Assembly: GCF_027366395.1 (NCBI RefSeq)
Contig: NZ_CP114771.1
Coordinates: 4,402,001 to 4,466,000 of the forward strand
Direction: 5' to 3'
Source: Endozoicomonas sp. GU-1
Lineage (GTDB): Bacteria; Pseudomonadota; Gammaproteobacteria; Pseudomonadales; Endozoicomonadaceae
Length of the DNA stretch: 64,000 nucleotides
Shown here: piece by piece, positions 19,101 to 27,424 of the stretch
Layout of the letters: each line of letters starts with the position of its first letter
How positions within the stretch are numbered: position 1 is the stretch's first letter
The notes under the pieces: generated by a model
Seen by the model: only the letters and a program-made list of their open reading frames with translations
Told to the model about the DNA's origin: nothing
Databases searched by the model: none
Translations under genes and position numbers: made by a program

Positions 19101-19864
19101 TCAGAGACAGGGAAAGCAAAAAAAACTGAAACAAGCGAGGAAAATGTCATCTCGACCGGCCTGGGCATCGGCGAAGCGGTCTTCATCCACACCGGAACTT
19201 CGGACGATGCAGGCTTCGCCGGATGGTTGCCCAAGCGCGAGGTAGAGATGACGAATGTCCCCGGCAGTACTGATATTTTTCACATGTTGATAGAAATCTT
19301 CACTGGCAATAAATCCGGATAATCCCTTGAGCCATTGTGCCTGTTGCGGATGGGGGAGTTCGGTAACGATCCTGCGCAATTGTTCCAGGCTGCGTGATTC
19401 GTGGCTCCAATGGTGTATATCTGGCAGAAAAGGCAACAGGCATTGTGCGGGGAAAGGCTGTTGCTCCAGCTTGGCGACCAGGGTTGTGTCAACCACAGTG
19501 AAGGGTGGAACCGGAATCCTGGCTTGTTGCTTTCGGTGCAGAAACAGTCCCTTGCACCCATAAGGGCCCTGGTTAGCCTCTCAGGGGTGGCAGGTTCCAG
19601 GCCATGGCTGGCAGGCCTGTGGCTATCAACCGGAAGTGCGATGTCACGGGTGGGTAGTGGAGAGAAAAGCTCGGTTTCGTGTGAATTATCCGCCTCAAAC
19701 CGCTGGCAATAAGGGGTGCTATGCCCGGCTCGAATGACAGAACGAGTGGATGTTGATGCTATTTGGCAGTCAGCTTGGCAGTCAGCCGTAGATGCGTGGG
19801 AGTCAGCTATATCAGCAGATATGGGTGAAACAAAACCCGATATTGTTGGTAGAGCGTTTCCCAC
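19101..19864 (-). pseudogene. PEP-synthase/PPDK-type ATP-grasp domain, frameshifted and truncated
   Basis: Starts with GTG at 19864 (MGNALPTISGFVSP). The frame changes near 19570, where one extra G in a GGG run would restore a reading of RGPYGCKGLF, then ARIPVPPFTVVDTTL and VRSSGVDEDRFADAQAG. IPVPPF and VRSSxxxED...AG are hallmarks of the N-terminal ATP-grasp domain of PEP synthase, pyruvate phosphate dikinase and rifampin phosphotransferase. The frame ends soon after DDIFLA, so the domain end and the swivelling His and PEP-binding domains are missing. The leader segment is duplicated at 21205-21430. Confidence 0.65.
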
Positions 19865-20000
19865 AATTTTGATTCCTATAAACTTTTTTATTTGACCAGA
19901 GCTTTTGAAAAAAGTTTTAACAAATAAGACAGCCAGTTGCCTTCCGGGAATTTTCAGCCGTTTCTGAACGATCGAACCGTTCTAACAAAAATCAGGGTCA
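19776..20000. repeat. Duplicated promoter/leader cassette, copy A
   Basis: About 225 bp nearly identical to 21205-21430. On the minus strand it contains the upstream region, the GTG start and the first ~25 codons (MGNALPTISGFVSP) of the PEP-synthase-like pseudogene. Downstream of the cassette the two genes are unrelated. Confidence 0.85.
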
Positions 20001-20153
20001 TGACCAGTCTGACCCTGATTTTGAGCCTATACCTGAACATACCTCCGGCTTAAAAAGGCTGTCGAAAAAGTGCTGTGCTTTTCTCGCTACTTTTGCAACA
20101 AGCTCAGCCTGGTGAGGGGTTTGCGTGAATTGAAGATCAATATTCCAGGAGCC

Positions 20154-20762
20154 TTATGGATCCAGATGAGTATTACTAATATAGGACCAAACTCCGCCAA
20201 CGTATGCACCAGCAGCAAAACCAGCAAAATGAGAAGCAGAAAGGTAGCCATTACTTGCAAAAGCTATAGGACAACCGGCAAAGCCAATTGCTGCACCCGT
20301 AAACGCGAAAAGTTTTAAGTCAGCCAGGCTATTTGCCGCTCCAAAAACAGAACCGGTTGCAATGGCTGTACTTACACCAGTAGCCAGGGAAGACTCAACA
20401 TCATCAGTCTCAGCCAAACCAATGGCAAGGTTAATAATGCCGACGGCACCAATAAAGGTTGCCGCAGTAATAGCAGAGCTAGCAGCACAAATAAAAACAT
20501 CAGTAGCAATTTGAGAAACTTTTCTGATTATCCGTTCATGCAATGAACGAGTAGGAGGCATACTCTCAAGGATAAATGACGGCACTTCAGACCTACAAAT
20601 AGGACATTTCTTAGATCGGTCAAACCATTGAGCAATGCATTTTCTTCCAAAGACATGAGTCTTATGACACGGGAGAACTACTTTATCATCACATCGAAGA
20701 TCTTCATTATCATTTTCATTAAAAGACTCGAAACAGATTTGACATACATCCGCAACATTCAT
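20154..20762 (-). CDS. RING-finger protein with hydrophobic C-terminal region
   Basis: 202 residues. A RING-like zinc-binding motif fills residues 7-58: C7-x2-C10, C32, H33/H36, C42, C53-x2-C56, with the typical HVFGRKCIAQWF and KCPICR segments. From about residue 78 the protein is rich in Ala, Gly and Ser and hydrophobic, consistent with several membrane segments (ICAASSAITAATFIGAVG, LFAFTGAAIGFAGCPIAFA). The arrangement looks like a membrane-anchored RING E3 ubiquitin ligase, eukaryotic in style, so it may act in a host. One canonical ligand between H36 and C42 is unclear. Upstream lies a palindromic repeat that may affect its promoter. Confidence 0.75.
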   Translation of the reverse strand: MNVADVCQICFESFNENDNEDLRCDDKVVLPCHKTHVFGRKCIAQWFDRSKKCPICRSEVPSFILESMPPTRSLHERIIRKVSQIATDVFICAASSAITAATFIGAVGIINLAIGLAETDDVESSLATGVSTAIATGSVFGAANSLADLKLFAFTGAAIGFAGCPIAFASNGYLSASHFAGFAAGAYVGGVWSYISNTHLDP

Positions 20763-20849
20763 CGAAAATAAACTCTATCTCTGTTCATTGGTTAATAATG
20801 AGATAAAACATGAGTATCTGGGCACCCATCGAGAATTCCACATCCAGTG

Positions 20850-21021
20850 CTTTAAGTAGCTGGCCATATGGAATCGAATATTTCTGGCTACTTGGGCTGG
20901 TACTATACGAGGCACAACGGAGGGAGCATAGCCGTAGCTATGTGACCGGAGTTGTAACGAAGTAGAGTGCCGGCACAAGGAGTCAGAAATATATGATTTC
21001 ATATGGTTAGCTACTTAAGTG
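20850..21021. repeat. Palindromic MITE-like element
   Basis: About 172 bp that can fold end to end. The left arm CTTTAAGTAGCTGGCCATAT is matched in reverse by the right arm ATATGGTTAGCTACTTAAGT, with complementarity continuing inward to a GCATAGC-CGTA-GCTATG centre. The 75-codon frame across it is explained by this structure, not by coding. It supplies the stop codon of the neighbouring 92-residue reading frame. Confidence 0.7.
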
Positions 21022-21293
21022 GACTGACCAACTATGCCTTGTTTTTCAAGGGGCAGTAGTTCATTGATAAAAGGTTGGACTTCCGGTGGTATTGCACTGG
21101 ATTCAGGCACCGTGGCCAGAGTTAAAAAGTCCTTATAACCCGATACAAACCGTTGTAAATCCGCCTGTAGCTGCTTAATCTCGATGCCAAGCTGTGGTGC
21201 TACCTGGCAGTCAGCCATAGCTGCGTGGCATTCAGCTATATCAGCAGATGTGGGTGAAACAAAACCGGATATTGTTGGTAGAGCGTTTCCCAC
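21015..21293 (-). pseudogene. Truncated leader-cassette gene (92 residues)
   Basis: GTG start at 21293 gives MGNALPTISGFVSPTSADIA, the same leader as the pseudogene at 19101-19864. It then diverges into an amphipathic segment (GIEIKQLQADLQRFVSGY) and ends GIVGQST. The stop lies inside the end of the palindromic element 20850-21021, so the original gene was probably cut by that insertion. No known domain is recognised. A short functional peptide cannot be excluded. Confidence 0.45.
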
Positions 21294-21430
21294 AATTTTG
21301 ATTCCGATAAACTTTTGTTATTTGACCAGAGCTTTTGAAAAAAGTTTTAACAAATAAGACAGCCAGTTACCTTCCGGGAATTTTCAGCCGTTTCTGAACG
21401 ATCGAACCGTTTTAACAAAAATCAGGGTCA
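21205..21430. repeat. Duplicated promoter/leader cassette, copy B
   Basis: Second copy of the 225-bp segment at 19776-20000, in the same orientation, covering the upstream region, GTG start and first codons of the truncated 92-residue gene. Differences are scattered substitutions. Confidence 0.85.
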
Positions 21431-21437
21431 GAAAATC

Positions 21438-21542
21438 AGGGGTCAGGCTCCCAGGAGGGATGGGCAGGCCTTACATTCTGCAAATATCTTCTTTTTAACT
21501 CTGTAAACCACAAAAGTTATGCACAAAGAAAGACCTGACCCC
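21438..21542. repeat. Short MITE-like element with GGGGTCAGG ends
   Basis: Imperfect 12-bp terminal inverted repeats AGGGGTCAGGCT and AGACCTGACCCC bound about 105 bp with no coding capacity. Such ends are common on small non-autonomous elements mobilised by REP/Y1-type transposases; that link is inference. Confidence 0.5.
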
Positions 21543-21862
21543 AGCTTCCGAGGCCGAAGACCTGATGAGGTGGGAGTGAGCGGATTCCATCAGGGCCAGA
21601 GGCATTGAGGCCTCACCCCAAAGGCCGGATATATGGAAGCATTACTCTTTAGTCATGATGAAAAACTTTTCCTTGCAATGCGGGGCGGACCATATATGAC
21701 CCCAGCTTCTCCTTCATCGCCATTCGGCAACGCTTTCCCGTCTCAGAATCCCATCATAAAACAGCCCTGCGACGAGTTGTGTCGCATGCAAACCAAATAT
21801 TGAAATTTTTTCTTTTTTTCTTATCCGCTTCTGACTGTTTACCTCAGCAGGTACAATGTTGA
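21543..21862. other. Intergenic region
   Basis: About 320 bases between the short MITE-like element and a gene fragment. Another GACCCCAGCTTC stretch (about 21698) echoes the element end at 21538-21548, so this may be a degraded repeat area. No gene is supported. Confidence 0.35.
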
Positions 21863-22153
21863 GTTTTCTATGCTGATATCGTTGACCCTCATGGAATTCA
21901 TCTCAGTGATGCGCTGCCTAAGTTGAAAGGATTGGCAATTTACGCTGAAACTCACGCTGAGTATTATCGTCGTATAGATGCGATTGCCAAGGTGGGGGAG
22001 AAGTTACGGCTGTTGGATCTGACGGATAAGAAGGTCAGGGAGACGGTGGCGGTTGCTTCGGATGCCAAGTCGCTTTATGAGGGGGCATGGTATAGATTAT
22101 TTAGGCGGCATGAACGGCTCTCGGAAAAGGCAGCAATTCCCGATGAATCCTGA
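21863..22153 (+). pseudogene. 3' fragment of an unidentified gene
   Basis: The frame is open from 21863 to a TGA at 22151 and reads like a genuine protein C-terminus: DPHGIHLSDALPKLKGLA, AEYYRRIDAIAKVGEKLRLL, then ETVAVASDAKSLYEGAW. There is no ATG with a ribosome site, only a TTG at 21923, so it is probably the tail of a larger gene whose 5' part was lost. The style suggests the end of a large nucleic-acid enzyme such as a helicase, but I cannot name a family. Confidence 0.4.
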
Positions 22154-22255
22154 AGCCCCACTGCCGCATGACGTACAGAGGTGACGATAAAATCTCTCCC
22201 GCACAATTTATCGACTAAAATTGGTCTTTACTAAATCATCGTCGTCGGATCAATT

Positions 22256-22858
22256 ATGGGTACTGCCATACAGAAAAAAGTCAGGCAATTCAGTGCTACT
22301 TATCTTATAAAAACCGTTTCTGAATGCTTTGAAAAAATACCTGATCACCGTCCCAATAAGTGCATCATTCCATTTGCCAATTTTCCGAAATCTGCTTTTG
22401 CCATGATGCATCAAAAGTGTGATTCGCTGTTAGCATTCGATGAGGAAAGACTCGACGAAGTATGCTGCCATAATCTCGAAAAACTTTATCATATTAAAGA
22501 TGGCATTGTACCTTCTGATAAAAGAATGAGAGAAGTTGTTGACCCTATAGATCCTGCCGAGCATAAGACACCCTTCAAGAAACTGCTCAATATTGTTCAG
22601 CGTAATGGCGCCCTGAAAGGTTTCGAATTTAAATGCGGCAAGCTAAAAGACCATTATCTCCTTCCTGTTGATGGCACCGGTCTTTTTTATTCAGGAACCT
22701 GTCGTTGTGATGACTGTTGCATCATGAATGAAGGTAAAAAGAATGAAGCTTATTATCACAATATTTTGGGTGGATGTATTGTCCACCCAAACCAGAAAAC
22801 TGTGCTTCCTTTAGCACCAGAAGCCATTTGCAAACAAGATGGCACGAAAAAAAAATGA
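22256..22858 (+). CDS. DDE transposase, N-terminal part
   Basis: 200 residues, from MGTAIQKKVRQFSATYLIKT to a TGA just after the A9 tract. It carries the first catalytic Asp in LLPVDGTGLFYSG and a Cys-rich CRCDDCC segment. The rest of the catalytic domain is in the +1 frame at 22839-23612. Either transcriptional slippage on A9 yields the full transposase, or the gene is broken by one base. Its A+T content is higher than the surrounding core genes. Confidence 0.65.
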   Translation: MGTAIQKKVRQFSATYLIKTVSECFEKIPDHRPNKCIIPFANFPKSAFAMMHQKCDSLLAFDEERLDEVCCHNLEKLYHIKDGIVPSDKRMREVVDPIDPAEHKTPFKKLLNIVQRNGALKGFEFKCGKLKDHYLLPVDGTGLFYSGTCRCDDCCIMNEGKKNEAYYHNILGGCIVHPNQKTVLPLAPEAICKQDGTKKK

Positions 22859-23612
22859 TTGTGAAAAAGCTGCTATCCGACGTTTTCTGGCCCAGGTAAA
22901 ACACGACCATCCGCAAATAAAGCTGGTCATTCTACTTGACGGCTTATACGCTGATAACCCCACCATTGCTCTGATCAAGAAGTATGGCTGGCACTATATT
23001 ATCGTCGCAAAAGATGGTAACCATGAGTCGCTTATTGAGGTCATGAATGAGCTTTATGATCAGGGCGAAGTTGAGCACCATACCATCGTTGATAAAGAGA
23101 AAAATACAACTCACCGATTTCGCTATGCAAACAATGTGACCCTGAATCTTCAGGATGATGCAGAGCAGGTTAATGTCCTGGATTATATTGAAATTGATAA
23201 AGCAGGTAATTCGCATGTTTGGTGCTGGGTAACGGATATTGAATTAACCAAAAAGACAGTTGAATCTGTCATGAGAGGAGGTCGTTGTAGATGGCATATT
23301 GAGAACCAAACATTTAACACCCTGAAAAACCAAGGCTATCAACTTGAGCACAGCTATGGTCATGGCGAATCTCACCTGGCTACGAATTTCGCCTACCTTA
23401 CATTCCTGGCTTTTCTTGTGGATCAAATCCAGGAATTGGCTTGTCCACGATTTCAAAAAGCATTAAATAAACCAGCGAAGCCAACACGAAAACGACTATG
23501 GAAAAAAATAACCAGCTTATTTCTTACCTTGATGATTGATAGTTGGGATGCTTTGTTTAAAGCAATTGCCCATGGATCCAAAGCCCAGAAACTAGAATTT
23601 GATACTTCATAA
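22839..23612 (+). CDS. DDE transposase, C-terminal part
   Basis: 257 residues if read from ATG 22839, but probably a continuation of the preceding frame. It contains the second Asp in VILLDGLYADNPT and the YREK-like region GGRCRWHIENQTFNTLKNQG with the catalytic Glu, followed by HSYGHGESHLATNFAY. Removing one A from the A9 run at 22847-22855 fuses the frames as KKNDCEKAAIRRFL. Activity cannot be judged from sequence. Confidence 0.65.
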   Translation: MARKKNDCEKAAIRRFLAQVKHDHPQIKLVILLDGLYADNPTIALIKKYGWHYIIVAKDGNHESLIEVMNELYDQGEVEHHTIVDKEKNTTHRFRYANNVTLNLQDDAEQVNVLDYIEIDKAGNSHVWCWVTDIELTKKTVESVMRGGRCRWHIENQTFNTLKNQGYQLEHSYGHGESHLATNFAYLTFLAFLVDQIQELACPRFQKALNKPAKPTRKRLWKKITSLFLTLMIDSWDALFKAIAHGSKAQKLEFDTS

Positions 23613-24273
23613 CATCAGAAGATAGCCAGGGTTTTTCAGGGTTAGAAATAGAGGTTTTTCTCCAGCTAAAGTCGCTGAAGATTATCTTTTTTTGTGAATA
23701 TTATGAGTCAGTCTATGCACCTGCTATAGATATTGTCGTGTAATCGTCGGGAGTGGCTGCGGAAAAGGAGAGCCGTGCTTAGTTTTTCACAGGGGCTTTG
23801 ATTGCTCTTACCGCTCTGCCGTGTGGGATAGAGATCCTGCCGGTGTCTTCATTCTCAACGTCCAGCCAGCCCTTCGATATTGAAAAAATTGCAGCTATTT
23901 CGATAGGACAAGAACAGTTCTACCAGTATTTTTGGTATTTTGTTATTGTTTAATTATTTCAATAATATTTATAAGGCTTTATTAATGATTCAAAATATTA
24001 TTATTTACTTAAATAAAATTTGTCTATTTTTGCACCTCAATTCACTTCCAGAAATGAACTATTTAAAAAAGCAAAGTCCAAATACACTACTATCATCTAC
24101 CGGTAATGTTCAGGATGTTAGCATTTATGATACGAATTCAGAAAGGTTCTTTGATAATTTGATAAGAAAAAACACAACTTAATCCTGAGTCAATGCTTAT
24201 ATTTTTTAGAATTAAGTAATCATCAAGTTAATTAATTGAGTGACAATTTTGTTTACAAAAATGGAGCAACTCA
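23613..24273. other. A+T-rich intergenic region
   Basis: About 660 bases between the transposase and the RING-like gene. The part after 23930 is strongly A+T-rich. An 80-codon frame (23940-24182) is hydrophobic and low in complexity with no ribosome site, so I do not call it. The region probably holds the promoter of the RING-like/GTPase pair; ATGGAGCAACTCAATG at 24261-24276 gives the ribosome site. Confidence 0.4.
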
Positions 24274-24642
24274 ATGAGACCTAACAGCAGTGTGACAAGT
24301 TCAACATATCAGCAGCAATGCACTTTCTGTCGTGAAGAAGTTTCGAGCCAATCTCAATTTGGTGGGCGCTCATTGGTCACAACAAATTGTACAGTGCATT
24401 CACAGGCTCACTTGGACTGTATATGCGAAAACCTGAAGTCTGGTGAAACAGATAGCCTGAGTAAAAGGCATTGTGAGTGTGGGCCAAACATGTCCTTGTT
24501 CCGAAACGAAAAACCATTATTAGAGGATGCCTATCAAAAGAGAGATCTGGAAGCTCTTAATAAAATGGGGCTTGTGCTGGAGCCTGTCGGCCAGCATGAT
24601 TCCACTTTTTCAACTGTAGCTAGTCATACTGAGTGTTCCTGA
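24274..24642 (+). CDS. Small RING-like zinc-binding protein
   Basis: 122 residues, ATG preceded by GGAG at 8 nt. Cys/His spacing suggests a degenerate RING or related zinc finger: C16-x2-C19, C39, H42, H46, C49, C51 and C67-x-C69, with NCTVHSQAHLDCICENL resembling the central RING helix. The last pair is C-x-C instead of C-x2-C. The C-terminal part (about 80-100) is helical, with AYQKRDLEALNKMGLVLEP. Its stop is 2 nt before the ATG of the GTPase-ankyrin gene, so the two are almost certainly co-translated. Function unknown; ubiquitin-ligase-like activity is only a suggestion. Confidence 0.65.
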   Translation: MRPNSSVTSSTYQQQCTFCREEVSSQSQFGGRSLVTTNCTVHSQAHLDCICENLKSGETDSLSKRHCECGPNMSLFRNEKPLLEDAYQKRDLEALNKMGLVLEPVGQHDSTFSTVASHTECS

Positions 24643-24644
24643 CT

Positions 24645-27422
24645 ATGTGGAGATCTACCCAAAAACAACTTAGTTTCACTCTGAGTAAGCATGCGTTTCA
24701 ACAAGTGAGGAATAATCTGGAAGGTTGCCTGAAAAAAAATCAAGACCGTTTTACAGAATTACTTGAAGAGGTAAAAAATGATTTTCAAAAAGAGCGGGGA
24801 AGTACACACCGCCCCCCTATTCTTGATGATACTATCAGAAAGATAGAAAACAATATTGAAGTACTTAAAACTGAGCAACATAAACTAAAGAAAGATGAAT
24901 TTGTACTTTCTGTATTTGGTGCGTTCAACTCTGGCAAATCTACAACAATTAATGCAATTGTTGGTATGGAAAATCTACCCTATCGCGACTCTGCCATGAC
25001 GGCTCTCCCCACTCTGATTCGTCATACGCCTGGCAATGCACATCCAGTATTGAAACTTGGGGATAAAACAGACACCCTTAACAATTTATTGTCCACACTG
25101 CGTGAAGAAATGGCTACAGGCCTTGATAAAAAAAATAAACCCCTAAAGAAGAACCGTGAATTATTAAAGCTACAGAAAAACATTGAATTAGAGCAGGTTT
25201 TAGAGGAGATTGTAAAGCCTGATTACAAATTTAAATCACGCTATCACAAAGAGGATGAAATTCAGAAATGTTTACTCGAACTAAACTATGTGTTCAGAAT
25301 GCTCGAAAAGCTGAGCAAAGAAAGTAACAAAATTGAATTTAATATTGAGGAGTTCTTTCAACAAAGTTCAATTCCAGTTGTCGAAGTTGAGTTTACTGCC
25401 TTGCGTGATGTGAGAAAAGATGACGAATGTTCTTTCAGCCTTATGGATACTCCTGGTTACGGTGAATCTAAGGAAGGTTCGGAAAAAATACTTGAGTTGA
25501 TAGAAAAGCTTCTCGTTAAATCCAGCACTGCTATTGCAGTATTGGATAAAGGATATTTAGAAGGCAGTATTAGCGAAGATATATACGATAGACTTGAGAA
25601 GTTTGCCAAGAGTCAACCCAATGATGTTTACGTTTGGGTAAATAAATTTGATCAAAAGAAAAGTAAAGATCGTGGCGTACCAGAGATTAAAGACATCGTT
25701 TCCAATAATGTTGAACATGTAAAACCGTACAATATTTTCCCCGTATCCTCCCATTATGCGTATCTGGCTTATATGGTGGAGCGTGAGTTGAATACAAATG
25801 GATGTCTGAAAGAAGCAAAAAACAAATCATGGGTTCAAGATTTCTTTAATGCACACTACCCTACGGCAACTATGGAAGAAGAATATCTTGGCAAAGAAAA
25901 TCAGGCAATGGTTAGGAGAGATGTTGAAAGACTAAGGAATTTATCAAGGTATAAGGAAGCGATCGAAACTTGTATTAGCTCCCCATATACAAGTGCTCAA
26001 CTACTAATCATAGCATCCGCAACCATGAAATTAGAAGAATCAGAATCGGAAATAAAAGAAATTGAAGAGCAAAAAAGAAAAATGCATGTTTGGAAAGCTA
26101 ATAAGAGCGCCATTGATAAATATAAAACAAGGTTCGGTTCCCTTACAGCAGGTCCGGCGGGATTTTTGTCGTGTGTTTTCTCGGGCGGTATTTTTCAAGC
26201 TTTGGTACCTGCGGTTACTGCTTCTACATCTATGGCTGTAGCATTACCTCCAGTAGCAGGAATTATAGGGGGTGTTACAGCATTATATTATGGTTTCAAA
26301 TTTGGTGAAGCAGTTGCTGAAACAGGATACTCATGGTTATATCCCGATCCCGACTTTCTTGCTCAGAGGAGTTCTTCTGAACCGAAGCAGCCAACTGAAC
26401 TGTATAAAATATTAGAAAAATATAAAAACCCAGAGCCTAACCAAAACGCCCCCCATAATATGTCACCGAAGGATTGCGATAGTTTAATAGAAGCACTCAA
26501 TAATGAGGATGATGTGACTGTACGCAATTTGATTGAAAAAGGAATTAATGTCAACACCAACCTCGGGAACGGTGATACACCCCTTCATCTTGCTACTCAA
26601 AACGGCTCTGCATGCTCCGTTAAATCTTTGATTGGTGAGGGACGAGGCAGAGCTATGGAAATAATAAGAATTATGAGTTTAGCTACTTCAATGATCAAGA
26701 CTGCTATCAATGATGGCAAATTTGCAGCTGTGATGGATTTAATTTACAAATCCCGTGATTTTTGTGACGCTATAAAAAACCTGACTCACAGAGGGGCTGA
26801 TGTCAACGCCACTAATGAGAAAGGCTATACGCCTTTGCACCTTGCTGCTGAGGGAAATCAAAAAGAATGTTTGCAACACTTGGTTAATGCTGGAGCTAAT
26901 GTCAATTCGATAGAAAAAAAAGTTGGTAAGACTCCCCTACATATTGCTGCGCAACATGGTAATAATGAATGTTTGGAGGTCTTGCTCAGCAAAAAGACTG
27001 ATGTTACTGAAAGCCTGAAAGCTGCATATGAAAATCTAAAACAGGCATATATTGTAATTGATGATGCCAGACAAAAAAACGATGAATCTAAAATATCGAT
27101 TGCGGTAAAGATACTTCAGCTGCTTGAGACCACTCTTCCAGCTCTTACTGCTTTGGCTGATGTTGGTGTAAATATAAATGCTCGAACAAAAAATGGCGAA
27201 ACCCCACTCCATATTGCTGCTGAATGTGGTAATGATAAATGTGTGGAATTATTGATCAAAAATGGTACGGACCTCTCTGCTAAGACGGCTGAAGGAGATA
27301 CGCCCTTGGATCTTGCCGCAATGAAATCGAATCCGAAATGTAAGCGAATTGTGCAAATACTGAAAGAAGAATTAGGCAAACAGAAAAGTAGAAACACTCC
27401 CACCTATAGTTTTGCGACTTAA
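24645..27422 (+). CDS. Dynamin-like GTPase with membrane region and ankyrin repeats
   Basis: About 925 residues from ATG 24645; a GTG at 24633 would add four and overlap the upstream gene. In numbering from 24633, GTPase motifs are G1 GAFNSGKST (96-104), G3 DTPG (272-275) and G4 NKFD (337-340), in the style of bacterial dynamin-like proteins. A hydrophobic, Gly/Ala-rich region at about 506-556 may insert into membrane. The C-terminus (about 645-920) carries ankyrin repeats (GDTPLHLATQNG, GYTPLHLAAEGN, KTPLHIAAQHG, GETPLHIAAECG, GDTPLDLAA) interrupted by helical inserts. Base composition is more A+T-rich than the core genes, suggesting acquisition. Membrane remodelling is a family-based guess. 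Confidence 0.8.
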   Translation: MWRSTQKQLSFTLSKHAFQQVRNNLEGCLKKNQDRFTELLEEVKNDFQKERGSTHRPPILDDTIRKIENNIEVLKTEQHKLKKDEFVLSVFGAFNSGKSTTINAIVGMENLPYRDSAMTALPTLIRHTPGNAHPVLKLGDKTDTLNNLLSTLREEMATGLDKKNKPLKKNRELLKLQKNIELEQVLEEIVKPDYKFKSRYHKEDEIQKCLLELNYVFRMLEKLSKESNKIEFNIEEFFQQSSIPVVEVEFTALRDVRKDDECSFSLMDTPGYGESKEGSEKILELIEKLLVKSSTAIAVLDKGYLEGSISEDIYDRLEKFAKSQPNDVYVWVNKFDQKKSKDRGVPEIKDIVSNNVEHVKPYNIFPVSSHYAYLAYMVERELNTNGCLKEAKNKSWVQDFFNAHYPTATMEEEYLGKENQAMVRRDVERLRNLSRYKEAIETCISSPYTSAQLLIIASATMKLEESESEIKEIEEQKRKMHVWKANKSAIDKYKTRFGSLTAGPAGFLSCVFSGGIFQALVPAVTASTSMAVALPPVAGIIGGVTALYYGFKFGEAVAETGYSWLYPDPDFLAQRSSSEPKQPTELYKILEKYKNPEPNQNAPHNMSPKDCDSLIEALNNEDDVTVRNLIEKGINVNTNLGNGDTPLHLATQNGSACSVKSLIGEGRGRAMEIIRIMSLATSMIKTAINDGKFAAVMDLIYKSRDFCDAIKNLTHRGADVNATNEKGYTPLHLAAEGNQKECLQHLVNAGANVNSIEKKVGKTPLHIAAQHGNNECLEVLLSKKTDVTESLKAAYENLKQAYIVIDDARQKNDESKISIAVKILQLLETTLPALTALADVGVNINARTKNGETPLHIAAECGNDKCVELLIKNGTDLSAKTAEGDTPLDLAAMKSNPKCKRIVQILKEELGKQKSRNTPTYSFAT

Positions 27423-27424
27423 AA

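Larger units (their letters stand above)
22256..23612 (+). mobile_element. IS with DDE transposase in two frames
   Basis: Two overlapping frames together make a complete DDE-type transposase of the IS4-like superfamily. No clear terminal inverted repeats or target duplication were found by eye, so the boundaries given are those of the coding region. The frames join at a run of nine A (22847-22855). Confidence 0.7.

Noticed and set aside
20775-21002. 75-codon minus-strand frame
   Set aside because: It is explained by the palindromic element at 20850-21021; no coding pattern.
23940-24182. 80-codon plus-strand frame in A+T-rich DNA
   Set aside because: Low complexity, no ribosome site, no recognisable product.
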